From Paracoccaceae bacterium (GTDB lineage Bacteria; Pseudomonadota; Alphaproteobacteria; Rhodobacterales; Rhodobacteraceae), in contig JAAEZB010000020.1 of the NCBI GenBank assembly GCA_018223085.1, positions 1 through 35,037 on the forward strand: a stretch of DNA of 35,037 nucleotides, written 5' to 3'. Numbering within the stretch: position 1 is the stretch's first letter; every line of letters begins with the position of its first letter. The position numbers and the translations under genes were made by a program. This document shows positions 23,081 to 30,421 of the stretch, one piece after another. The notes below the pieces were generated by a model. It searched no databases. It was given only the letters and a program-made list of their open reading frames with translations, and was not told the origin of the DNA.

Positions 23081-24658
23081 ATGGGGCAAAAACCACTAGG
23101 GGCGCAGATTTCGCATATGCTCCGGGCGCGCGGTGTGGATGTTATTTTCGGTATTCCGGGCGTGCATAATATCGAGATGTACCGCGGCATCGAAGAGGCC
23201 GGGATCACCCATGTTCTGGCGCGGCACGAGCAGGGCGCGGGGTTCATGGCGGATGGCTATGCTCGCGCCAGTGGCCGACCGGGTGTGTGTTACCTCATTA
23301 CCGGGCCGGGGCTTTGTAATGCGATGACAGCGCTTGGGCAGGCCTATAGCGATAGTGTGCCGGTGTTGGCGATTTCCTCGTGTCTTGATCGCACCGCGGG
23401 GCGGCGCGGTCAGTTGCATCAGATGCGCAATCAGGAAGCGGCGGCGGCGACGGTTTGCGACTGGAGCCATGAGGCGGTCAGTGCAAAAGATGCTTATGCG
23501 CTCATTGACCGGGCGCTGGGCGAGTTTGGCAATAGCCGCAAGCGGCCCAAGCATATTCAGGTGCCGATTGCTCTTGCCGGGGCGATGGCCGAAGCGTTTC
23601 CCGAGGCGGGCAAGGCGGTGCGTGTGGCGCGGTCGGCGGATTTGGGCGACGCGCTGGGCGATCTTATGGCAGCGCGGAAGGTTCTCTTTGTGCTTGGCGG
23701 TGGTGCGGCGCGGGTTGGCCCCGTGGCGGCGGAGGTGATTGCCGCGATGGGGGCTGCGTCGATCACGACCTATGCCGGGCGCGGGATCATCCCGGCGGAT
23801 CAGGCGCGCCATTTCGGATCGTACCTCGCGCGACCGAGTAGTGCGGATGTGGCGGCAGAGGCCGATTATGTCGTCGCGGTGGGCACGGAGCTTTCGGAAG
23901 TTGATCTGTGGCGTGATGAGCTGGGGCATGACTGCCCGATGTTGCGGGTAGATATTGATCCAGAGGTGCTTGCATCGCGCGCCAATACGCAGGCGCTTGA
24001 TATGGATGCGGCGGATTTCTTTGTTGCATTGAAGGATATCGTTGCGGGGCATTCGGGCGAGAGCGATTGGTCGGCGGAGGCCGTTACGGCGCAAAAGGCG
24101 GCGTGGCGTGCAGAGGTCGATGCGGAACGGCCCGGAATCGTGCCGGTGGCAGAGGCGCTTCGGGATGCGTTGCCGGACGACGCGATGATTTATTCGGACA
24201 TGACGCAGTTTGCCTATGCGGCCAAGGAAGTCTGGGATATGGCGCGGCCGGGGCATTGGCATCATCCTTGCGGCTTTGGCACGCTTGGCTATGCCCTTCC
24301 GGCGGCGATTGGCGGGGCGGTGGCGCGCAAGAGCGCGCCGACCGTGGCGATTGCCGGGGATTACGGGTTCCAATACACGATTCAGGAATTGGGCACGGCG
24401 GTGGAGCTTGGGCTCGCGCTGCCAATCATTCTTTGGGACAATGGCAAGCTCAAGGAGATTGAGGATGCCATGGTCGCCAGCCAGATCGCGCCTAATGCGG
24501 TTGTGGCGCAGAACCCGGATTTCTGTCGTCTTGCTGAGGCCTATGGGGCACTGTCGGCCGAACCGGAGAGCCTTGAGGATTTGCAGGCGGCGGTGCAGGC
24601 GGCATTCAAGGCGGATCGTCCGACGCTTATTCATGTATCGGCCCAGATCGCGCTTTAG
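23081..24658 (+). CDS. Thiamine-diphosphate decarboxylase, AruI-like (5-guanidino-2-oxopentanoate decarboxylase)
   Basis: A 525-residue protein of the acetolactate synthase/pyruvate decarboxylase family. The N-terminal Pyr domain holds the ThDP-activating Glu in ARHEQGAGFMADGYAR (Glu50). A central domain with FVLGGGAARVG follows, then the C-terminal PP domain with a GDYGFQ...WDN form of the GDG-N cofactor motif. The pattern most resembles AruI, which decarboxylates 5-guanidino-2-oxopentanoate in the arginine transaminase pathway. Other ThDP enzymes are hard to exclude from sequence alone, and no aruH-like aminotransferase lies nearby. It follows trkH after one base and ends at a strong terminator. 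Confidence 0.7.
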   Translation: MGQKPLGAQISHMLRARGVDVIFGIPGVHNIEMYRGIEEAGITHVLARHEQGAGFMADGYARASGRPGVCYLITGPGLCNAMTALGQAYSDSVPVLAISSCLDRTAGRRGQLHQMRNQEAAAATVCDWSHEAVSAKDAYALIDRALGEFGNSRKRPKHIQVPIALAGAMAEAFPEAGKAVRVARSADLGDALGDLMAARKVLFVLGGGAARVGPVAAEVIAAMGAASITTYAGRGIIPADQARHFGSYLARPSSADVAAEADYVVAVGTELSEVDLWRDELGHDCPMLRVDIDPEVLASRANTQALDMDAADFFVALKDIVAGHSGESDWSAEAVTAQKAAWRAEVDAERPGIVPVAEALRDALPDDAMIYSDMTQFAYAAKEVWDMARPGHWHHPCGFGTLGYALPAAIGGAVARKSAPTVAIAGDYGFQYTIQELGTAVELGLALPIILWDNGKLKEIEDAMVASQIAPNAVVAQNPDFCRLAEAYGALSAEPESLEDLQAAVQAAFKADRPTLIHVSAQIAL

Positions 24659-24676
24659 CGGCGGTTCGGGGCAACG

Positions 24677-24708
24677 AAAAAGGCCGGGGTTTGCGCCCCG
24701 GCCTTTTT
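24677..24708. terminator. Bidirectional Rho-independent terminator
   Basis: AAAAAGGCCGGGG (24677-24689) and CCCCGGCCTTTTT (24696-24708) form a perfect thirteen-pair stem with a six-base loop. The A run on one side and T run on the other let it work for both the ThDP-enzyme gene (+) and the convergent protease-like gene (-). Confidence 0.92.
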
Positions 24709-24727
24709 GGTTTTCTGTCCTGAAGGA

Positions 24728-26464
24728 TTATTCCCAGCAGCTTACCAGCACGGTCATGCTGCGGGCCTTGCGGGTCATTTCCTCGGGCGTCATGGCCGCG
24801 CCGAGGGGGGCAGGCGTGGTTGTGATGCCAGCGGCCATCAGTGCGGCGCCGAGCGAGGCGGAGGAAATGGCAAAGCTCACGTCGCCGGGCAGTTTCTTGG
24901 TGCCGTTCGCCCCTGCGGGAAGGAGCATACCGAGGACCGAGCCGTCGGCAGCAAAGACCGGCCCGCCTGTATCGCCGGGCAGCGGGGCCAGTGCGAGGCG
25001 TTTGACGTTGGTGTCGCCGGTGAGGCCTTTGATGTCGGCGAGCGTGCCAAAGGTCATGGTCGGCGCGCCGAGGAGGCCCTCGTAGGAATAGCCAGACACG
25101 GCGACTTCGCTCTGGAGGCGGGCGTCGCCGTCAAGGAGGGTCGCGTGGCCCTGCGGTGCGAGGGTGGTGGCCGGACGCAGGATAGCGATGCCGGTGTCGG
25201 CATCGGAGGACACGAGGGTGGCCTCATAGTCGGTATCGAGGGTGATGCGACCACAGGAGGCGACAGCCTCGGCAGTGGTCAGCACGGTGCCTGCGGTGTC
25301 GACATAAAAACCGGTGCGCGACAGGATCGGACGGCGGATTTCGAGGCCGGCAACGAGGTCGATATTCTGTTCTGCGTTGCTTCCGGCGGCGGGGTCGAGC
25401 ACGCCGGGGAGGCGTTTGAAGGAGGCGCGCATCTCGTCGAGGATACGGGTGCGGCGGGTTTCGTCGCCTACGGGCCAGACAAGGGTAAAGCCCTTGATGC
25501 GGCCATTTTCGAGGCTGGCCTCGGTTTGGGAAATGATCGAGTCATTCTGGCCGATGAGGGTAAAGCTCTTGTCTTTGCGCGACCGTTCGCCTTTGCGGGG
25601 CACGATTTCGAGGGTCTGCATGATGTCATAGAGACCGAAGAGTGTATTTTGGTCGCCTTCCTGCGAGATCAGCAGGACACGGGCGGGAATGTCACCGGTC
25701 GTGTCGTAATGGACGAACGGGTATTCATCCTTGCCGCGTGCCACGACGCCCATGGGCAGGATCATTTCGATTCCGGCCTGTGCGTCGCTCACGGTGCGCA
25801 GGTCCATGCCTTCGAGCACGGCGTAATATTGCTGGCGCAGGGCATCGCGTTGCAGGGTAGTCAGGATGCCGGTCGGCTCATAGCCGTTGTCGCGCTGCCA
25901 TGCGGCCATGGAGGCGCGGGTGCCGCGGCCAAAGGCGCCGTCGATGGCGGAGTTATAATAGCCAGCCCATTGCAGGTAGGACTGCAGTTGTTTGCGTTCA
26001 TCTGCGGTCAGGCGGGCCTCGCTGGCGCGGGCCTCACGCGGGGTTTCGTCGATGACTTCCGGCTCGGCGGGCTGTTCAGTTGTTGCTGCGGCCTCTTGCA
26101 GGGAGGCGGTTGTCGCGGGTTGCACTTCGGTGCCTGCGGGCCAGATGCGCTGGCGGAAGGCATCGCGTGGCACGATGAAGGCATCGCGCGGGATCCGGCC
26201 CTGAGCGCGCAGTTGGCGCAGTTGTGATTCGGCGATGGGGCGGTCAAACGGGCCGATGGCCACGGCATACCATCCATTTCCCAAGGCAAAACCGGTCACG
26301 TCGGGCACGGTTTCGGCATAGACCTGAGCGCGCTGGGTGGCGACGGTCAGGCTCGGGTGGGCCTCGATCTGAAGCCAGGCGGTGCCATCATCATTGTTTT
26401 GGGCGAGGACGGATTGAACCGTTACGAAAAGAAACAGAAAAACCGAGAGAAAAATACGGGTCAT
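24728..26464 (-). CDS. Secreted SPOR/peptidoglycan-binding protein with degenerate trypsin-like domain
   Basis: A 578-residue exported protein. A signal peptide spans residues 1-21 (cleavage after VLA). A SPOR-like region runs about 28-110, a low-complexity linker about 110-148, and a PG_binding_1 domain about 152-212 (AGYYNSAIDGAFGRGTRASM). A trypsin-like beta-barrel lies at about 380-545. In that barrel the His position of the T-A-H-V motif reads TTAEAV (Glu399) and the GDSGGP motif reads GDTGGP (Thr499), so two of three catalytic residues are replaced and proteolysis is unlikely; Asp421 or Asp423 may remain. It probably binds cell-wall material or protein in the periplasm. The ATG at 26464 is chosen because the signal peptide begins there; starts at 26497 or 26512 are possible. 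Confidence 0.82.
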   Translation of the reverse strand: MTRIFLSVFLFLFVTVQSVLAQNNDDGTAWLQIEAHPSLTVATQRAQVYAETVPDVTGFALGNGWYAVAIGPFDRPIAESQLRQLRAQGRIPRDAFIVPRDAFRQRIWPAGTEVQPATTASLQEAAATTEQPAEPEVIDETPREARASEARLTADERKQLQSYLQWAGYYNSAIDGAFGRGTRASMAAWQRDNGYEPTGILTTLQRDALRQQYYAVLEGMDLRTVSDAQAGIEMILPMGVVARGKDEYPFVHYDTTGDIPARVLLISQEGDQNTLFGLYDIMQTLEIVPRKGERSRKDKSFTLIGQNDSIISQTEASLENGRIKGFTLVWPVGDETRRTRILDEMRASFKRLPGVLDPAAGSNAEQNIDLVAGLEIRRPILSRTGFYVDTAGTVLTTAEAVASCGRITLDTDYEATLVSSDADTGIAILRPATTLAPQGHATLLDGDARLQSEVAVSGYSYEGLLGAPTMTFGTLADIKGLTGDTNVKRLALAPLPGDTGGPVFAADGSVLGMLLPAGANGTKKLPGDVSFAISSASLGAALMAAGITTTPAPLGAAMTPEEMTRKARSMTVLVSCWE

Positions 26465-26619
26465 GAGGTGGTAGCGTCCCTGAAGATCTTGAGTCATGTG
26501 ATTAATAGACATGTTTAGCAGATGCCGCCACGCATGCACCCCTATTTTCGCAATGGGGCTGATTGACCCCGCTCCCGTGTCGGCATAGGTAAAACCCGCA
26601 TTTTCCAAAGGGCAGGACC

Positions 26620-27549
26620 ATGGCAACACCGGACAAGAAACCGCAGAGCTTTCAGGAAATCATCCTGCGGCTTCAGAACTACTGGGCCGAGAAGGGATGC
26701 GCGGTGATGCAGCCCTATGACATGGAAGTGGGCGCAGGCACGTTCCACCCGGCAACGACGCTGCGCTCTTTGGGCTCAAAACCGTGGGCTGCGGCCTATG
26801 TGCAGCCCTCGCGCCGTCCAACCGATGGGCGTTATGGTGAGAACCCGAACCGTTTGCAGCATTATTACCAGTATCAGGTGCTCATCAAGCCGAGCCCGCC
26901 GGACCTTCAGGCGCTCTATCTTGGTAGCCTTGAGGCCATCGGCATCGACATGGACCTGCATGATATCCGCTTTGTCGAAGATGACTGGGAAAGCCCGACG
27001 CTTGGCGCGTGGGGTCTTGGTTGGGAAGTGTGGTGCGACGGGATGGAAGTTTCGCAGTTTACCTATTTCCAGCAGGTTGGCGGCCATGATTGCCACCCGG
27101 TTTCGGGCGAGCTGACTTATGGTTTGGAGCGTCTGGCGATGTATGTGCTTGGCATCGACCACGTGATGGACATGCCGTTCAACGCACCGGATTCGCCGAT
27201 TGCCCTTAAATATGGCGATGTGTTCCGCCAGACCGAGCAGGAATACAGCCGTTGGAATTTCGACGTGGCCAATACCGATGTGCTTCTCAAACAGTTTGAA
27301 GAGGCCGAGGCCGAATGTGAAAAGATCCTCGCCGAGGAGCATGTCGATCCCAAGACCGGCAAACGCATCATCATGGCGCACCCGGCCTATGACCAGTGTA
27401 TCAAGGCGAGCCATCTCTTTAACCTTCTCGATGCGCGCGGCGTGATCTCGGTCACTGAGCGGCAGGCCTATATCGGACGGGTGCGGGCACTGGCCAAGCA
27501 ATGCGCGGATGCCTTTGTGCAGACCGAAGCCGGGGGATATGTGGCGTGA
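26620..27549 (+). CDS. glyQ: Glycyl-tRNA synthetase alpha subunit
   Basis: A 309-residue class II aminoacyl-tRNA synthetase catalytic subunit of the alpha2-beta2 type. Typical blocks are [17 protein letters not shown] at the start, [15 protein letters not shown], and [20 protein letters not shown]; the length matches the family. It forms glycyl-adenylate and, with GlyS, charges tRNA-Gly. The ATG at 26620 follows an AGGGCAGGA ribosome-binding region. No T-box leader is visible in the 155-base gap upstream. Its stop overlaps the next start (GTGA). Confidence 0.98.
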   Translation: MATPDKKPQSFQEIILRLQNYWAEKGCAVMQPYDMEVGAGTFHPATTLRSLGSKPWAAAYVQPSRRPTDGRYGENPNRLQHYYQYQVLIKPSPPDLQALYLGSLEAIGIDMDLHDIRFVEDDWESPTLGAWGLGWEVWCDGMEVSQFTYFQQVGGHDCHPVSGELTYGLERLAMYVLGIDHVMDMPFNAPDSPIALKYGDVFRQTEQEYSRWNFDVANTDVLLKQFEEAEAECEKILAEEHVDPKTGKRIIMAHPAYDQCIKASHLFNLLDARGVISVTERQAYIGRVRALAKQCADAFVQTEAGGYVA

Positions 27550-28073
27550 CCGGAAAAATTATCGCGGGGCTGATTGTCGTGATCTCTCTCATCGCCGGGG
27601 CGGCGATCTATTATTTGCAGGTCTACGCCTTTTACGAGCCGGTCAAAGCGACGGGCACGGATGATGTGCAATTGACCGTCATGGTCACGGGCGCGCCGGA
27701 GCCGATCCTTTATGAGGATTTCGAGGCCATCGACGCGGATTCGAGCCCGATCCGCTATCGCGCGTGTTTCACCACGAGCCAGTCGCTTGCCATGATGAGC
27801 GAGACGTATGAGCCCTATGACAAGGCCGAGCCGCTTGTCGCGCCGCGTTGGTTCGACTGTTTTGATGCCAAGGAGATCGGTCATGCCCTCGAAGAAGGCA
27901 GCGCGATTGCCTTTCTTGGCGAGGCTAATGTGGAATACGGGATCGACCGCGTTGTTGCGGTATTGCCGGACGGGCGCGGCTTCGCCTGGCATCAGATCAA
28001 CCATTGCGGCGAGGTCGTCTTTGACGGCCAGCCGGTCCCTGAAAACTGCCCGCCCAAACCGGAAGGCTACTGA
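27546..28073 (+). CDS. DUF6446-like single-pass membrane protein in the glyQ-glyS operon
   Basis: With the GTG at 27546, overlapping the glyQ stop as GTGA, the protein is 175 residues. It has one N-terminal membrane helix ([20 protein letters not shown]) and a periplasmic domain of about 145 residues with four cysteines that could form disulfides. The opening and the [12 protein letters not shown] segment match, from memory, the uncharacterised DUF6446 family found between glyQ and glyS in Rhodobacterales. No function is known. It ends three bases before glyS, so it is cotranscribed with both synthetase subunits. Confidence 0.75.
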   Translation: MTGKIIAGLIVVISLIAGAAIYYLQVYAFYEPVKATGTDDVQLTVMVTGAPEPILYEDFEAIDADSSPIRYRACFTTSQSLAMMSETYEPYDKAEPLVAPRWFDCFDAKEIGHALEEGSAIAFLGEANVEYGIDRVVAVLPDGRGFAWHQINHCGEVVFDGQPVPENCPPKPEGY

Positions 28074-28076
28074 CCC

Positions 28077-30302
28077 ATGCCCGATCTTCTGATTGAACTC
28101 TTTTCCGAGGAAATCCCTGCTCGTATGCAAGCGAAGGCGGCGGATGATCTGCGCAAGCGTGTGACGGACGGTCTTGTCGAGGCGGGGCTTACTTATGCGG
28201 GCGCGCAGGCGTTTTCGACGCCGCGCCGCCTGACATTGGCGCTTGAAGGGCTTTTGGCCGAGAGCCCGACGGTGCGCGAAGAGCGCAAAGGGCCGAAAGT
28301 TGGCGCGCCGGATAAGGCGATTGAAGGCTTCCTGCGTGGCGCAGGTGTGAGCCGTGATGACCTTGAAGAGCGCGAGACGCCCAAAGGCGCGGTCTATTTC
28401 GCCACGATCACCAAGCCGGGCCGTGCGGCCGAAGAAATCGTTGCCGAGGTTCTTGAGGATACGGTGCGTAACTTCCCTTGGCCGAAGTCGATGCGCTGGG
28501 GCGCGGGGTCTTTGCGTTGGGTACGCCCGCTCCATTCGATCCTGTGCATCCTGAGCAATGAGGCGGGGGCCAGTGTGGTGCCGCTCGATATCGACGGGAT
28601 CAAAGCGGGCGACACGACCGAAGGGCATCGTTTCATGGGTACGGGGCGCTTTGCCGTGGCCAGCTTTGAGGATTACGAGGCCAAGCTTAAGCGCGACAAG
28701 GTGATCCTTTCGGCAGACGAGCGGGCCGAGCACATCTGGAATGATGCGACCAATATGGCATTCGCCCAAGGCATGGAGATTGTTGAGGATCAGGGGCTTT
28801 TGAAGGAAGTTGCGGGCCTCGTGGAATGGCCGGTTGTCCTCATGGGCGATATTGCCGAGGATTTTCTTGGCCTGCCGCCGGAAGTGCTCCAGACTTCAAT
28901 GAAAGAGCATCAGAAGTTCTTTTCGGTAAAGAACCCCAAGACCGGGCGGATCGAGAAATTCGTGACGGTTGCCAACCGCGAGACCGCCGATCATGGCGCG
29001 ACGATCCTTGCCGGGAACCAGAAGGTTCTTTTTGCCCGTCTGTCGGATGCGAAATTCTTCTGGGAGAACGATCTGCGTGTGGCCAAGGCCGGCGCGGCGC
29101 CGTGGCTTGAGAGTCTTGGCAATGTGACCTTCCACAACAAGCTTGGCACGCAAGGGGCGCGGATTGAGCGCTTTGCCGGTTTGGCACGCGAGTTGGCCGA
29201 AGTGGTTGGCGCCGATGCCGATGTGATCGAGCAGGCGGCCAAGTTTGCCAAGGCGGATCTGTCGTCGGAGATGGTCTATGAATTCCCCGAGCTTCAGGGG
29301 CTCATGGGCCGGTATTATGCCGAGGCGGCGGGGCTTTCCGCGGAGGTCGCGGCAGCGGCGGAAGAGCATTATTCGCCGCTCGGGCCGTCGGATGATGTGC
29401 CGACTGCGCCGGTGTCTGTTGCCGTCGCGCTTGCGGATAAGCTCGATACGCTGACCGGGTTCTGGGCGATTGACGAGAAGCCGACCGGATCGAAAGACCC
29501 GTTCGCCCTGCGCCGTGCGGCGCTTGGGGTGATCCGTCTGGTGCTTGAAAATGACCTGCGGATGAACCTCGACAAGTATTTCGACATGCAGCTTCTGCGC
29601 CATGAGATTGCGCAGAATGGTGATGGCGGGGTTGCCGAGGCGCTTATGGAAGATATGGAGCGCGAGATCGCCGATCATGGTGTGTTTGGCGCGGCAGTGC
29701 GCACGGTTCTTGATGCGTTTGATGGCGACCTGCCGGAGCATATCGAGGAAATCAAACAGAGCGTGCCGGATACCTCGCGCGATCTTCTTGGGTTCTTTCA
29801 TGATCGCCTTAAGGTGCACCTGCGCGACGAAGGCATTCGCCATGACGTGATTGATGCCTGTCTTGAGATGCCGGGCAATGATGATCTGGTGCTTCTGGTC
29901 AAGCGGGCCGAGGCTCTTGGCGCATTCCTTGGTACGGAAGATGGCGAGAACCTCGTACAGGGGTTCAAACGGGCCAACAATATCCTCACCCAGGCCGAAG
30001 AGAAGGACGGGGTCGAGTATAGCTTTGGTGCGGATGTGAAATACGCCGAAGACGACAGCGAGACCGCGCTTTTCGAAGCGCTCGCGGCGCAGGAAGGCCC
30101 GATTGCAGCGGCAATCGAGGCCGAGGATTTCGCGGCGGCCATGGCCGGAATGGCGACCCTGCGTGCCCCGATTGATGCGTTTTTCGAGGCGGTTCAGGTC
30201 AATGCCGAGAACGAGATCGTGCGGCGCAACCGACTGAACCTGCTTGGGCAAATCCGCAAGATCTGCCTTGGGGTTGCCGACCTCACGCGGATCGAAGGCT
30301 AA
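28077..30302 (+). CDS. glyS: Glycyl-tRNA synthetase beta subunit
   Basis: A 741-residue beta subunit that binds tRNA-Gly and completes the alpha2-beta2 synthetase with GlyQ. The opening PDLLIELFSEEIPARMQAKA is diagnostic, as are STPRRLTL, LQTSMKEHQKFFSV and the HD-like/anticodon-binding C-terminal region. It is somewhat longer than the 689-residue E. coli protein, as is usual in alphaproteobacteria. It begins three bases after the DUF6446-like stop codon. A strong GC stem-loop follows the stop. Confidence 0.98.
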   Translation: MPDLLIELFSEEIPARMQAKAADDLRKRVTDGLVEAGLTYAGAQAFSTPRRLTLALEGLLAESPTVREERKGPKVGAPDKAIEGFLRGAGVSRDDLEERETPKGAVYFATITKPGRAAEEIVAEVLEDTVRNFPWPKSMRWGAGSLRWVRPLHSILCILSNEAGASVVPLDIDGIKAGDTTEGHRFMGTGRFAVASFEDYEAKLKRDKVILSADERAEHIWNDATNMAFAQGMEIVEDQGLLKEVAGLVEWPVVLMGDIAEDFLGLPPEVLQTSMKEHQKFFSVKNPKTGRIEKFVTVANRETADHGATILAGNQKVLFARLSDAKFFWENDLRVAKAGAAPWLESLGNVTFHNKLGTQGARIERFAGLARELAEVVGADADVIEQAAKFAKADLSSEMVYEFPELQGLMGRYYAEAAGLSAEVAAAAEEHYSPLGPSDDVPTAPVSVAVALADKLDTLTGFWAIDEKPTGSKDPFALRRAALGVIRLVLENDLRMNLDKYFDMQLLRHEIAQNGDGGVAEALMEDMEREIADHGVFGAAVRTVLDAFDGDLPEHIEEIKQSVPDTSRDLLGFFHDRLKVHLRDEGIRHDVIDACLEMPGNDDLVLLVKRAEALGAFLGTEDGENLVQGFKRANNILTQAEEKDGVEYSFGADVKYAEDDSETALFEALAAQEGPIAAAIEAEDFAAAMAGMATLRAPIDAFFEAVQVNAENEIVRRNRLNLLGQIRKICLGVADLTRIEG

Positions 30303-30307
30303 GCATC

Positions 30308-30339
30308 CGGCCCCGGCGTTTTTGCGAGCGCCGGGGCCG
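30308..30339. terminator. Strong stem-loop after glyS
   Basis: CGGCCCCGGCG (30308-30318) and CGCCGGGGCCG (30329-30339) form a perfect eleven-pair GC stem around a ten-base loop. The T run lies in the loop rather than after the stem, so it may pause or stabilise the glyS mRNA end rather than terminate efficiently. Confidence 0.5.
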
Positions 30340-30421
30340 ATGATGCAGGGACGAAGGCGAATCTTTCCCTTGCCTCGCAAGCCGCGGGGCGTATTCTGCG
30401 GGCCGAAGAAGAGGTGCCGCA

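Noticed and set aside
23096-24634. A 512-codon minus-strand open frame opposite the ThDP enzyme
   Set aside because: It is rich in Arg/His/Pro, has no recognisable motif, and is fully covered by a gene with clear ThDP motifs. Long antisense frames are expected in high-GC DNA.
26465-26619. A T-box or other riboswitch before glyQ
   Set aside because: No T-box sequence or terminator/antiterminator pair is visible; T-boxes are not expected in this group.
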